Shown: positions 42,859 to 51,025, numbered from the stretch's first letter. The stretch is DNA of 64,000 nt from Pokkaliibacter sp. MBI-7 (GCF_029846635.1 NZ_JARVTG010000001.1:2047001-2111000); one strand, 5' to 3'. Made by a program: numbers and translations. The notes: generated from the sequence alone by a model not told the origin.

Positions 42859-43223
42859 GGCGATATCCTCTCTGACAGCAATTTCATCGCAGGCGGCCCA
42901 CTATAAATTGCATGCAATCTGACTAACAACTTTAAATCCGGCTCAGCCTGTCGGACGGTCAAGCCAGATTCAGCAACAGGACATGCACAGAAACAGATAA
43001 ATCCACATCTTGACCGTGCAACTGTGCGACCTTGAACCATACTTAAACGACTGCCAGCCTCAGTAACGCCTGTTGCTGAAGCTGGCGGTACTGAGAGCAT
43101 TTCTGACCCAAAGGATGGCATTGACCGTTGGCAGGTCACGGACAACAGGTCACCACTGGCATCTCGACTGAGTTTTGCAGTGGATCGACCGGCGCTTGCG
43201 GGGTTAGTACAGAGAGAAGAGTC
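42859..43223. other. Intergenic region upstream of the EamA gene and the orphan at 43224
   Basis: This 365-base divergent region contains the palindrome at 42907-42918 and is moderately AT-rich up to about 43060. Nothing else with gene character is seen. Confidence 0.5.
42907..42918. promoter_or_regulatory. Perfect palindrome ATTGCATGCAAT, copy 2
   Basis: Lies 49 bases upstream of the EamA start and is identical to the palindrome at 20858. Its place is typical of an operator. Confidence 0.5.
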
Positions 43224-43589
43224 ATGCAACAAACGATTTCCGATTTGGGTCTGCTGCTTTCGCTTGATCGCTTTGCCGGGCAAGCGGATATCATTGATGC
43301 CGATGCCCGTCAGCAGCGCGATGGCAGCTGGCGTTTCGATGTCACCATCTACACCAACAAACCCAATGCCCAGCATTATGCCGACCGATGGGAGGTTTTG
43401 ACGGAAGAAGGCGAAGTGCTGGCCATCACTTACATGTCACTGAACGATCAGACTGAGCAACCCTGCAATCAAACCATGACAGGCGTCATGATTCCGGACA
43501 ACGTCAAGCTGGTCTATCTGCGCGCCCACGACAGCAATCTGGGCTATGCAGGTAACACCATTACGCTGCCATTACAGCGTCTCAACTAA
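43224..43589 (+). CDS. Hypothetical cytoplasmic protein
   Basis: This protein of 121 aa starts at ATG 43224 with AGAGAGAAGAG upstream. No signal peptide or membrane helix is visible. The sequence alternates strand-like segments (WRFDVTIYTNKPNAQHYADRWEVLTEEG; VKLVYLRAHDSNLGYAGNTITLPL), suggesting a beta-sandwich that binds a ligand. I do not recognise the family. Confidence 0.7.
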   Translation: MQQTISDLGLLLSLDRFAGQADIIDADARQQRDGSWRFDVTIYTNKPNAQHYADRWEVLTEEGEVLAITYMSLNDQTEQPCNQTMTGVMIPDNVKLVYLRAHDSNLGYAGNTITLPLQRLN

Positions 43590-43614
43590 CAGGCACCAAC
43601 CACCCCGATACCGT

Positions 43615-43647
43615 GCGGGCAGCAGTGAGCCAACTCACGCCGCCCGC
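43615..43647. terminator. Hairpin between convergent genes, possible bidirectional terminator
   Basis: GCGGGC (43615-43620) pairs with GCCCGC (43642-43647), and GTGAG (43625-43629) pairs with CTCAC (43634-43638). It covers the DedA stop codon and lies 26 bases after the other stop. No T-run is present. Confidence 0.4.
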
Positions 43648-44186
43648 TGACGCCGGCCTCGCCGCCACCACAACACCACAGCGATCAGACAAAGCACTGC
43701 CACCAGCGCCAAGGGCAGGGTGGCAGCAAAGCGGCTCCAGAACTCATGCAGTCCCATGCCCACCCCGACCACCACCATGCTCCAGATGACCGCCCCGACC
43801 AGATTGAAGAAGACAAATACCCAGAGCGGCAACGGCGTGGTCCCGAACAGCGCAGGCCCCAGCGCCCGCAAACCATAAAGAAAGCGGTTCACGATAATCA
43901 CCGGTGCGTGGTAGCGACTGATCAGCCGCTGCATACGTTCCACACGTGGCTGCAGGCGCGGCCAGGCATAGATCAGCCGATCGCCGTAACGCCGCCCCAG
44001 CCAGAACCAGAACTGATCTCCGATAAAGCTGCAGATGACTGACAGCAGTATCACCTTGAGATAAAGCAACTGCCCCTGACTAATGGCCAGACCGGCCAGC
44101 ACCAGCACGGTTTCCCCTTCCAGCAGAGTGCCAATGGCAATCGCCAGATAGCCATAATGACCGACCCAGTACTCCCAACCATACAT
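43635..44186 (-). CDS. DedA-family membrane protein
   Basis: This protein of 183 aa from ATG 44186 has the DedA/SNARE-associated fold: GYLAIAIGTLLEGETVLVLAGLAISQG, ICSFIGDQFWFWLGRRYG and NRFLYGLRALGPALFGTTPLPLWVFVFFNLVGAVIW. DedA proteins act as lipid carriers or flippases needed for membrane homeostasis. It is convergent with the hypothetical gene at 43224. The upstream gap contains an oppositely placed terminator for the preceding transcript. Confidence 0.9.
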   Translation of the reverse strand: MYGWEYWVGHYGYLAIAIGTLLEGETVLVLAGLAISQGQLLYLKVILLSVICSFIGDQFWFWLGRRYGDRLIYAWPRLQPRVERMQRLISRYHAPVIIVNRFLYGLRALGPALFGTTPLPLWVFVFFNLVGAVIWSMVVVGVGMGLHEFWSRFAATLPLALVAVLCLIAVVLWWRRGRRQRAA

Positions 44187-44531
44187 GCGTGACCTGACCT
44201 CCCTTACCACTGAAGCATAAAATCTGCACAACGAAAAAACCCCGAACAGGACGGGGCACAAATCGTAAACCAACTCGAATTCGGAAAATGGGAGATATTC
44301 AGGACAAAAATCAGACAGGCCGATCTGAGGGAAACCTGCCGGCACAAGTCATGATGTCGTCTTCATCATGACCTATGCGCGTCGCTTTGATGCTGAGGAA
44401 TGATTTCAGATGGCGGAGCCCGACTTCCCACGAACGATCAGAGAGAAGAGAGCTCAGCAACACAGCAGCTTAGCGACCAGCCCCAGCTAGCTGAAGACGA
44501 CTTACAACAAGGTCATCAGCAGCGCAGTGGA
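44187..44531. other. Intergenic region between DedA and PepSY genes
   Basis: This 345-base region holds a minus-strand terminator at 44234-44256 and the inverted repeat CATGATG (44350-44356) / CATCATG (44364-44370). An open frame on the plus strand (44400-45005) overlaps the PepSY gene and has no supported function. Confidence 0.5.
44234..44256 (-). terminator. Rho-independent terminator, minus strand
   Basis: On the minus strand CCCCG, loop, CGGGG is followed by six T residues (plus strand AAAAAA at 44234-44239). It may end transcription coming from the PepSY gene. Confidence 0.6.
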
Positions 44532-44789
44532 TCAGGCTTCGATTTCTTCGCCGCTGCGGGCGTTGTAATACAGGGTGTGATCCTGCAGGTCTTTACCGTG
44601 AATCTGGATTTGCCAGACTTCAATACCGCCTTTCTGCACCTTGACTGCCTTACGCAGCTTACCGGGGTATGCATCAAGTGCTGTACGCTGGATACTTTCG
44701 GGGGTAACACCACTGTCTGCTTCTGCAAGACCACCGCCAGAGAAAAGTACAGCGGCAACGTAAGTGGCAATAGCGCGATGTTTCAACAT
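44532..44789 (-). CDS. Small exported PepSY-domain protein
   Basis: This protein of 85 aa has an N-terminal signal peptide (TYVAAVLFSGGGLAEA) and one PepSY domain (TPESIQRTALDAYPGKLRKAVKVQKGGIEVWQIQIHGKDLQDHTLYYNARSGEEIEA). PepSY domains are thought to inhibit peptidases or bind ligands in the periplasm, and such small proteins often accompany two-component systems. ATG 44789 has GAGGAGGATC upstream. A sigma-54 promoter, a leader hairpin and upstream inverted repeats link it to the NtrC-type regulator gene just upstream. Confidence 0.85.
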   Translation of the reverse strand: MLKHRAIATYVAAVLFSGGGLAEADSGVTPESIQRTALDAYPGKLRKAVKVQKGGIEVWQIQIHGKDLQDHTLYYNARSGEEIEA

Positions 44790-44819
44790 TTTAGTAGATC
44801 CTCCTCTACGGTCTGGAGA

Positions 44820-44858
44820 ATCTCCCCGTCCCATGCCATAACTCTCGGACGGGGAGAT
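44820..44858 (-). ncRNA. Perfect 12-bp hairpin in the predicted PepSY mRNA leader
   Basis: ATCTCCCCGTCC (44820-44831) and GGACGGGGAGAT (44847-44858) pair fully around a 15-base loop. It lies between the predicted transcription start near 44871 and the start codon at 44789. It could stabilise the mRNA or control translation; it has no T-run and is not a normal terminator. Confidence 0.55.
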
Positions 44859-44882
44859 GACCAGAGAGTCATCTGTACTATT

Positions 44883-44897
44883 GCATCTGCTGTGCCA
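44883..44897 (-). promoter_or_regulatory. Sigma-54 promoter of the PepSY gene
   Basis: On the minus strand TGGCAC-AGCAG-ATGC has the GG and GC elements 12 bases apart and one mismatch to TGGCAC-N5-TTGC. It lies 94 bases upstream of the PepSY start and next to a gene for a sigma-54 activator. Confidence 0.75.
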
Positions 44898-44966
44898 ACT
44901 CCTACAAGCCTTGATTTTACTGGGCTTCGTCTTGATCAGGAGCAAAAACCGAACGGGAGATGGTGG

Positions 44967-45026
44967 ATATCAACCACCACATCGGCAAATCGGTGGTTGA
45001 TATAAACCAGTTGGGTGATATTACCC
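44967..45026. promoter_or_regulatory. Inverted repeat, probable binding site of the NtrC-type regulator
   Basis: ATATCAACCACC (44967-44978) and GGTGGTTGATAT (44992-45003) are perfect 12-bp arms around 13 bases. A weaker related half, GGGTGATATTACCC (45013-45026), follows. The centre is about 90 bases upstream of the sigma-54 promoter, the usual place for an enhancer site. Confidence 0.6.
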
Positions 45027-45063
45027 ACTGCCAATGCATAAGCGCCGGACGAATCCACACGCA

Positions 45064-46452
45064 TCAAATCTTGATGTGGTACTTCTGCAGACGATAGCGC
45101 AGGGTTTCGCGCGTGGTCCCCAGGGCTCTGGCCGTGGCCACCACATTATTACCATGGCGCGTCAGTGCTGTTTCGATGATGTGCTTCTCCATTTCATCCA
45201 GCGCCATACTGCCATCCAGCGGCAGCACCAGAGCATCTCCCTGAACCTCTGCCTTCATCACCGGCGCCGGCTCCGCTTCATGGCTTTTACCGAGCTGCAG
45301 CCACTCCAGCGGAAAACGCTCATCTTCGGCCAGCAGCACGCATCGCTCCACGACATTGCGCAGCTCACGCACGTTGCCCGGCCAGTGATGCTGACGCAAC
45401 CGTTGCCAGACCTCGGGCGGTATATGCCGTACCCGGCGATTCGCCTTGAGATTGAACTCATGCACCAGCGGCCAGACCAGATCCTGAATATCGTCCAGAC
45501 GCTCCCGCAACGCAGGCAGCTCGAGCTGAAAGACACTCAGGCGATGATACAAGTCTTCGCGGAAGGAGCCCTGCTCGACCCGCTGCTGCAGATTGCGATG
45601 GGTGGCCGCGATGATCTGCACATCCACCTGAATTTCCTGTTCCCCACCCAAACGCCGAATACGCTTGTCTTCAATAGCCTTTAGCAGTTTGGCCTGCAGC
45701 TCGATGTCCATCTCGCCCAGTTCATCGAGGAACAACGTGCCACCACTGGCCTGCTCCAGCAGACCACGGCGACGTCCCTTGGCACCGGTAAAAGCACCGG
45801 CTTCATGGCCGAACAATTCAGATTCCAGCAGCTCCTTGGGCAACGCCGCACAGTTGATCTCCACCATCGGCCCGTCACGATGCAAACCGCCCTGATGCAG
45901 AATACGTGCAACCAGCCCCTTGCCTGTCCCGGTCTCGCCGGTAATGGCCAGCGCACTGAACGGCACGGTCAGTAACCGTTGTAGCAATGCCCGCACCCGC
46001 TCTGCTGCCTCACTACGACCGACGAAGGCATCCACCCCCTGCCCATCGCTACTGCTCATTAGCTCTACACGTCGCTGGGCACGGGCGCTGCGGGCAGCCC
46101 CCTGCACCACCAGATCCAGACGCCCCAGATCACAGGGTTTTTCCAGAAAATCGAAAGCACCCAGTCTTAACGCCTGCACCGAGTCCGGAATCGAGCCGTA
46201 GCCTGTCAGGAAGATCCACTCCTGCGGCCGCTGCGCTTTGCGCACCTCTTCCAGCAGGCTCAGGGCGTTACCATCGCCGAGGCTCATATCAGACAGCACT
46301 ACCAGCGGATCCAGCTGCTGCTCCAGCAACCAGTGACGCGCCTCGGCCAGACTGGAGCACAGGCACACTTCCCAGTCCTGACGCTGAAAATGGCGACGCA
46401 GCTCGGCGCCCAGCAACGATTCATCTTCGAGGATCATTATGGTATCGGCCAT
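45064..46452 (-). CDS. NtrC-family sigma-54-dependent response regulator
   Basis: This regulator of 462 aa has an N-terminal receiver (phosphoacceptor Asp in VVLSDMSLGDG, residue about 55; Lys in FLEKPCDLG), a central AAA+ domain with Walker A GETGTGKGLVA, GAFTGA and Walker B GGTLFLDELGEMD, and a Fis-type helix-turn-helix (VVATARALGTTRETLRYRLQKYHI). It is 11 bases downstream of its histidine kinase gene. Its nearest likely target is the PepSY gene with its sigma-54 promoter. The signal is unknown. Confidence 0.93.
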   Translation of the reverse strand: MADTIMILEDESLLGAELRRHFQRQDWEVCLCSSLAEARHWLLEQQLDPLVVLSDMSLGDGNALSLLEEVRKAQRPQEWIFLTGYGSIPDSVQALRLGAFDFLEKPCDLGRLDLVVQGAARSARAQRRVELMSSSDGQGVDAFVGRSEAAERVRALLQRLLTVPFSALAITGETGTGKGLVARILHQGGLHRDGPMVEINCAALPKELLESELFGHEAGAFTGAKGRRRGLLEQASGGTLFLDELGEMDIELQAKLLKAIEDKRIRRLGGEQEIQVDVQIIAATHRNLQQRVEQGSFREDLYHRLSVFQLELPALRERLDDIQDLVWPLVHEFNLKANRRVRHIPPEVWQRLRQHHWPGNVRELRNVVERCVLLAEDERFPLEWLQLGKSHEAEPAPVMKAEVQGDALVLPLDGSMALDEMEKHIIETALTRHGNNVVATARALGTTRETLRYRLQKYHIKI

Positions 46453-46463
46453 CTAGGTCTCCT

Positions 46464-47903
46464 TTAGCCTGCCTGCTCGCGGTAATCTCCGGTCTCACCG
46501 ATGCGAAAGCGCAGCGACACCAGTGCCCCGCCTTCTGCCCGGTTCGCCACCTGCAACTCGCCGCCCATGTCCTGCATAAAACGCCGGACCATCGCCAGCC
46601 CCAAACCAGTCCCGCCTTCGCGGAAGCTGGCAAAGGTACGAATCCCTCCGCTCAACAATGCGGCGGGGAAGCCAGGACCGTCGTCAGCTACCGTCAGCGT
46701 CACGTGATCGGCATCTTCGGTGGCGTCGAGCACGATCTGCCCCAGCTGATGATCCAGGCTCTGCGCCGCGTTAAGAATCAGATTGAGAATGGCCTGATGC
46801 AACCTGCCCTCGGCCAGCTGCACACGGATATGCTCGGGAATGTTGTTATGGATATGGACGTGCTCGGGAATCTGGTAGCGCACCAGTGCGACAATTTCTT
46901 CGATACTGCGATGCAACTGACAGCGGCACAGCGGCTCCGGCTGCTGCCGCGTCTGCGCCAGCAGTGTGTTGAGCTGCTTCGACATCCGGTCCAGCGCACC
47001 GATGGCCAGAGTAAGGCGCTCGGTTTGATCCTCATCGTCCAGCTCTGCACGCAGATTGGACAGGGTCAGGGAAATACCCGCCAACGGGTTGCGCAACTCA
47101 TGCGCCAGACTGGCCCCCAGTTCACCCACCGCCGCCAGACGCTCAGCGGTGGCCAGCTCACGCTGATGCAGCAGCAAAGTCCGGCTGGCCTGCTCCACTT
47201 CATTCTGCAGCAGCTGATTGCGGCTGATATGTTCCTGCTCCAGCTCTGCCAGGCGCGCTACCATGGTGTTGTAATGCCGGAACAGTGTCTGCAGCAGCGG
47301 GTCTACATCCTCGGTGGACATAGGCCGGTAGCCTTCGTCGGTTAGTGCCGTCATCAGCAGGCCCAGCTGCTCAAGAGGCTGCCAGATGCGTTTACGCATC
47401 AGGAACAGCAGCCCGATACCCAGCGAGGGGAACAGCCCTAGCGCAAGGGCAGACAGCCAGGCTTCCTGCCATGCAGACGCCCGTACATGCCGCAGCAGAT
47501 TCTGGTGGGCGGCATGCTCTTCATCAGACAGGGTAAACAGCAGCTCCTGCAACTGCTGCAGCCGCTGGTGGTCATTGAGATCGGCGTTGTTCAGCACCCG
47601 CCGCACATTGCGCAGATGATCGTTGGAGTCAAGATCGATAAAGCCGTTCATGTCATACAGACGTTTGACGTCCGCCTGCAACAGCCCCCAGGGCAGCGGG
47701 CTGACTTCAGCCAGCACCAGACGCTGCAAATGCTGCTCAGTGGTCTGCAGCTGCACCAGCACTTCCAGGTGATCTTCGACGGGTTGGAGATTTTCCAGTG
47801 TGCGCCAGGACTTGGCCAGCAACAGCCCCAGAGCCAATAACAACAGTACCGTGACCAGCAGCACTGGCCACAATACCGAGCGAAGAAAGACAGAACGCAG
47901 CAT
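46464..47903 (-). CDS. Sensor histidine kinase partner of the NtrC-type regulator
   Basis: This membrane kinase of 479 aa from ATG 47903 (AGG seven bases upstream; a TTG seven codons earlier is the alternative) has two membrane helices (about residues 9-30 and 150-170) around a helical periplasmic sensor, a HAMP-like linker, and the phosphoacceptor His in SLAHELRNPLAGI. ATP-binding boxes are NLILNAAQSL, ADDGPGFP and EGGTGLGLAMV. The sensed signal is unknown. It precedes the response regulator gene in one transcript. Confidence 0.92.
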   Translation of the reverse strand: MLRSVFLRSVLWPVLLVTVLLLLALGLLLAKSWRTLENLQPVEDHLEVLVQLQTTEQHLQRLVLAEVSPLPWGLLQADVKRLYDMNGFIDLDSNDHLRNVRRVLNNADLNDHQRLQQLQELLFTLSDEEHAAHQNLLRHVRASAWQEAWLSALALGLFPSLGIGLLFLMRKRIWQPLEQLGLLMTALTDEGYRPMSTEDVDPLLQTLFRHYNTMVARLAELEQEHISRNQLLQNEVEQASRTLLLHQRELATAERLAAVGELGASLAHELRNPLAGISLTLSNLRAELDDEDQTERLTLAIGALDRMSKQLNTLLAQTRQQPEPLCRCQLHRSIEEIVALVRYQIPEHVHIHNNIPEHIRVQLAEGRLHQAILNLILNAAQSLDHQLGQIVLDATEDADHVTLTVADDGPGFPAALLSGGIRTFASFREGGTGLGLAMVRRFMQDMGGELQVANRAEGGALVSLRFRIGETGDYREQAG

Positions 47904-48110
47904 CTCATGCCTCGGCTTTGACAAAGGAACACCGGCCAGACGGACGGCCGACGACGTGTTTCAAACAGATGAGGGTACCAGCACCCGGCATGGGAGAAGC
48001 GCTGGCAGGGTAACTCGTCTGACAGTAAGACAGACGCGAAATATTCTAGCCGCTTTTTGCCGGCAACGCGTTGTCAAATACGGGAAGGGTAAACGACAGG
48101 GAGGCGCACA

Positions 48111-48139
48111 AATAAAAACAGCCACCCGGAGGCAGCTGT
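48111..48139 (-). terminator. Terminator of rpmB-rpmG
   Basis: On the minus strand ACAGCTGCC and GGTGGCTGT pair (two G-U pairs) around TCCG and are followed by TTTTTATT. It lies about 30 bases after the rpmG stop. Confidence 0.85.
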
Positions 48140-48170
48140 CTTTACGAATCCAATCAGAAGAAGCCAGAGC

Positions 48171-48338
48171 TTACTTGATTTTGGCTTCTTTGTAGTTCAC
48201 ATGCTGACGAACAACGGGATCAAACTTTTTGATCTCCATTTTCTCAGGCATGGTGCGCTTGTTCTTGGTAGTGGTATAGAAGTGACCAGTACCAGCGCTT
48301 GAAACGAGCTTGATCTTCTCACGAACACCTTTAGCCAT
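48171..48338 (-). CDS. rpmG: 50S ribosomal protein L33
   Basis: This 55-aa protein is nearly identical to E. coli L33, starting MAKGVREKIKLVSSAGTG and ending NYKEAKIK. It binds near the E site of the large subunit. It has no zinc-binding cysteines (C-minus form). It follows rpmB by 11 bases, the conserved rpmBG operon. Confidence 0.97.
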   Translation of the reverse strand: MAKGVREKIKLVSSAGTGHFYTTTKNKRTMPEKMEIKKFDPVVRQHVNYKEAKIK

Positions 48339-48349
48339 GATCTATCCCC

Positions 48350-48586
48350 TTACACTTTCTCGCCGCGAGCGCGGATTTCGGTCAGAACTGCATCGATACC
48401 TTTCTTATCGATGACACGCATACCTTTAGAAGATACACGCAGGCGCACAAAACGCTGTTCGCTTTCTACCCAGAAACGATGGTAGTGCAGGTTAGGCATG
48501 AAGCGACGCTTGGTCTTGATGTTAGAGTGAGAAACGTGGTTACCAACAGCTGGACGCTTACCGGTAACTTGGCAAACTTTAGACAT
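48350..48586 (-). CDS. rpmB: 50S ribosomal protein L28
   Basis: This protein of 78 aa is the normal gammaproteobacterial length, beginning MSKVCQVTGKRPAVGNHVSHS. It is a component of the large ribosomal subunit. Its one cysteine is the only trace of the zinc ribbon found in other L28 forms. It is the first gene of the rpmBG pair. Confidence 0.97.
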   Translation of the reverse strand: MSKVCQVTGKRPAVGNHVSHSNIKTKRRFMPNLHYHRFWVESEQRFVRLRVSSKGMRVIDKKGIDAVLTEIRARGEKV

Positions 48587-49211
48587 TATCTATACCTTAA
48601 TTTGCTTGTTGTCCAAACATTATCGGCTGCTACCGAGTCCCTTGCGGGTCAACCCAGGCCCAGCCTCAGGCGGAGCACCCCAACCATTCAGGGGCAAAAT
48701 CCCGTACCACAGGTACAAGCGGGCGGCATGATACCCCTCCCCCCTGCCAATAGCAAGAAAACTGCTCACTTTTTACTCGCCCCGCCACGTTTCTCAGCCA
48801 TCTCAACTCCCATCAAAACAGGCCTGCGTCCGTGCAAAACCACCTGCTGACGAGCGCCGAGTTCATATCGAATATTGGTAATACCAATAATTAAGAATAG
48901 TGATTTTAGTCTATAAATAGCCTAAAAACGCCATTTATTGGTATTACCATTTTACAAAATTCAACCTTTGTCTATTTAACAAGCAGTTTGACTTTGCGTA
49001 TGGTGCTGTTTATCCGCGAACCATTGAGGCCAGAGTGGCTTTCCAGCCATCACTGCCTCAGCGGTTCGTCGTGAACACTCCCTGTCATAGGTCTGCACAC
49101 TTCTGACAGCTCAATAAAAATAAACCGCCTGGCGCAATGACTGCCTTTCGTTGCCGACAACGTTGCTCCGTGATGCAACGGCAGCCTTACCAGGCACTAC
49201 AGGAAAAGACT
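48587..49211. other. Regulatory region between rpmB and the lactate permease gene
   Basis: This 625-base divergent gap contains two GntR-type operators around an AT-rich segment at 48870-48960. The reading frame of the permease is open upstream of 49212 (to 49137), but that part is not homologous. No other gene is visible. Confidence 0.7.
48874..48951. promoter_or_regulatory. Twin GntR-type (LldR-like) operators upstream of lactate permease
   Basis: ATTGGT-AAT-ACCAAT (48874-48888) is a perfect dyad, and ATTGGT-ATT-ACCATT (48937-48951) differs at one base. Centres are 63 bases apart, six helical turns. The pattern resembles the E. coli LldR site (ATTGGT/ACCAAT), where two operators flank the promoter. 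No lldR gene lies in the window. Confidence 0.65.
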
Positions 49212-50888
49212 ATGCAACCATCCATCCAAGCACTCTTGGCGGTGTTGCCCATCGCCACTGCTGGCTTTCTGCTGGTGGGCCTGAACTGGCCAGCACGCCG
49301 CGCTATGCCTCTCGTTTTTCTGCTGACTGCGGCCATCGCCTGGCTAGGCTGGGACATGACTCCCTTGCGTATTGCGGCCTCCAGCCTGCAGGGTCTGGTC
49401 GTGACGGCCTCGGTTCTGTGGATCATCTTTGGTGCCATTCTGCTGCTGAAAGCACTGCAGTACTCCGGCGCCATCCGCACCATTCGCTCCGGCTTTGCTG
49501 ATGTCAGCCCTGACCGCCGGGTGCAGGCCATCATCATCGCCTGGCTGTTTGGCTGTTTTATCGAAGGGGCCAGTGGTTTCGGTACACCTGCAGCCATCGC
49601 CGCTCCCTTGCTGGTAGCCCTGGGCTTCCCCGCACTGGCGGCAGTCATGATCGGCATGATGATCCAGAGTACGCCGGTTTCCTTTGGTGCTGTCGGTACC
49701 CCGATTGTTATTGGCGTCACCGCAGGTTTGAAGAACGACAGCATCGAGCAGCAGTTACTGGCGGATGGCAGCAACTGGGCGCAGTTCCTGCAACAGATCA
49801 CTGACCATGTGGCTATCCTCCATGGTGTGGTCGGTACCCTGATGCCGCTGTTGATGGTCGTGATGATGACCCGTTTCTTCGGTGCCAACCGCAGCTGGAA
49901 AGAAGGGCTGGAAATCCTGCCATTCGCCCTGTTTGCCGGGCTGTCCTTCACCGTGCCCTACATGCTGACCGGGCTGTTTCTTGGCCCTGAATTCCCCAGC
50001 ATTATCGGAGCCCTGGTCGGTATGGCCATCGTTGTACCCGCTGCCAAACGCGGCTTCCTGCAACCCAAAACGACATGGGACTTCCCGCCACGCAGCGAAT
50101 GGCTGGCAGACTGGAGCAGCAAACTCAGCAACGGCAATGGTAACGGCCACCATGATGACAGCCATCTGGCGGGCATGAGTCTGTTACGTGCCTGGACGCC
50201 CTATCTGCTGGTGGCACTGCTGCTGGTGCTGACCCGCATTCCTGCTCTGGAACTGGGAGCACTGACCAAAAGCCTGAGCTTTGGCTGGAAAAATATTCTT
50301 GATCAGCAGGGCATCAGCGCCAGCATCGAGCCACTCTATCTGCCCGGTGGGCTGATGGTGATTGTCGTCGCCATCACCTTCTTCCTGCATCGTATGCAGA
50401 GCGCCGCACTGGCCCGCGCCACTCGTGAAGCCAGCCGTGTCTTGCTGGGAGCAGGTTTTGTACTGGTCTTCACCATTCCGATGGTGCGTATCATGATCAA
50501 CTCCGGCGTCAACGGCATGCAGCTTGCCAGCATGCCCATTGCGCTGGCCCACTATGTGGCCGACTCGGTGGGTAATATCTATCCCTTCTTTGATGCCTGG
50601 ATCGGCGCACTCGGTGCCTTTATCGCCGGCAGCAACACCGTATCCAACATGATGCTGTCGCAGTTCCAGTACGGTGTAGCCGAGTCACTCAGCCTGTCAG
50701 CGGTAGTGATGGTTGCCATGCAGGCGGTGGGTGCGGCGGCCGGGAATATGATCGCTATCCACAACGTGGTCGCCGCTTCGGCCACGGTCGGTCTGCTCGG
50801 TCAGGAAGGGCAGACCCTGCGTCGTACCATCCTGCCGACCCTGTACTACCTGATTGCTACTGGTCTGCTGGGCATGCTGATGTTGTAA
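49212..50888 (+). CDS. lldP: L-lactate permease (LctP family)
   Basis: This protein of 558 aa has about 14 hydrophobic helices and the LctP family segments FGCFIEGASGFGTPAAIAAPLLVALGFPALAAVMIGMMIQSTPVSFGAVGTPI and AFIAGSNTVSNMMLSQFQYGVA. It imports lactate (and often glycolate) with protons. ATG 49212 has AGGAAAAG upstream. It is preceded by LldR-like operators and followed by a strong terminator; no lactate dehydrogenase gene is next to it. Confidence 0.94.
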   Translation: MQPSIQALLAVLPIATAGFLLVGLNWPARRAMPLVFLLTAAIAWLGWDMTPLRIAASSLQGLVVTASVLWIIFGAILLLKALQYSGAIRTIRSGFADVSPDRRVQAIIIAWLFGCFIEGASGFGTPAAIAAPLLVALGFPALAAVMIGMMIQSTPVSFGAVGTPIVIGVTAGLKNDSIEQQLLADGSNWAQFLQQITDHVAILHGVVGTLMPLLMVVMMTRFFGANRSWKEGLEILPFALFAGLSFTVPYMLTGLFLGPEFPSIIGALVGMAIVVPAAKRGFLQPKTTWDFPPRSEWLADWSSKLSNGNGNGHHDDSHLAGMSLLRAWTPYLLVALLLVLTRIPALELGALTKSLSFGWKNILDQQGISASIEPLYLPGGLMVIVVAITFFLHRMQSAALARATREASRVLLGAGFVLVFTIPMVRIMINSGVNGMQLASMPIALAHYVADSVGNIYPFFDAWIGALGAFIAGSNTVSNMMLSQFQYGVAESLSLSAVVMVAMQAVGAAAGNMIAIHNVVAASATVGLLGQEGQTLRRTILPTLYYLIATGLLGMLML

Positions 50889-50910
50889 GACGCGGTTCCT
50901 GAATAACACA

Positions 50911-50950
50911 AAAGCCCCGCGGTGCATGGCACCGCGGGGCTTTTGTTTTT
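50911..50950 (+). terminator. Strong rho-independent terminator of the lactate permease gene
   Basis: A 16-bp perfect stem, AAAAGCCCCGCGGTGC (50911-50926) / GCACCGCGGGGCTTTT (50930-50945), is followed by GTTTTT. Confidence 0.95.
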
Positions 50951-50991
50951 ATGTCGGCTATTCCGTGCAACAAGAGTCCGTGAAATTGTTG

Positions 50992-51025
50992 CAGCGTTCT
51001 TTCTATAGATGGAAAGAACGCTGCC
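50992..51025. repeat. 13-bp perfect inverted repeat
   Basis: GCAGCGTTCTTTC (50992-51004) and GAAAGAACGCTGC (51013-51025) enclose eight bases. There is no T-run on either side. It lies 42 bases beyond the stop of the NarL-type regulator gene and may be its transcript end or a protein-binding site. Confidence 0.5.

Noticed and set aside
44400..45005. 201-codon open frame on the plus strand
   Set aside because: Overlaps the PepSY gene, its leader hairpin and promoter; no family signal.
45987..47345. 452-codon open frame on the plus strand
   Set aside because: Antisense to the NtrC-type regulator and its kinase, both of which have complete motifs.
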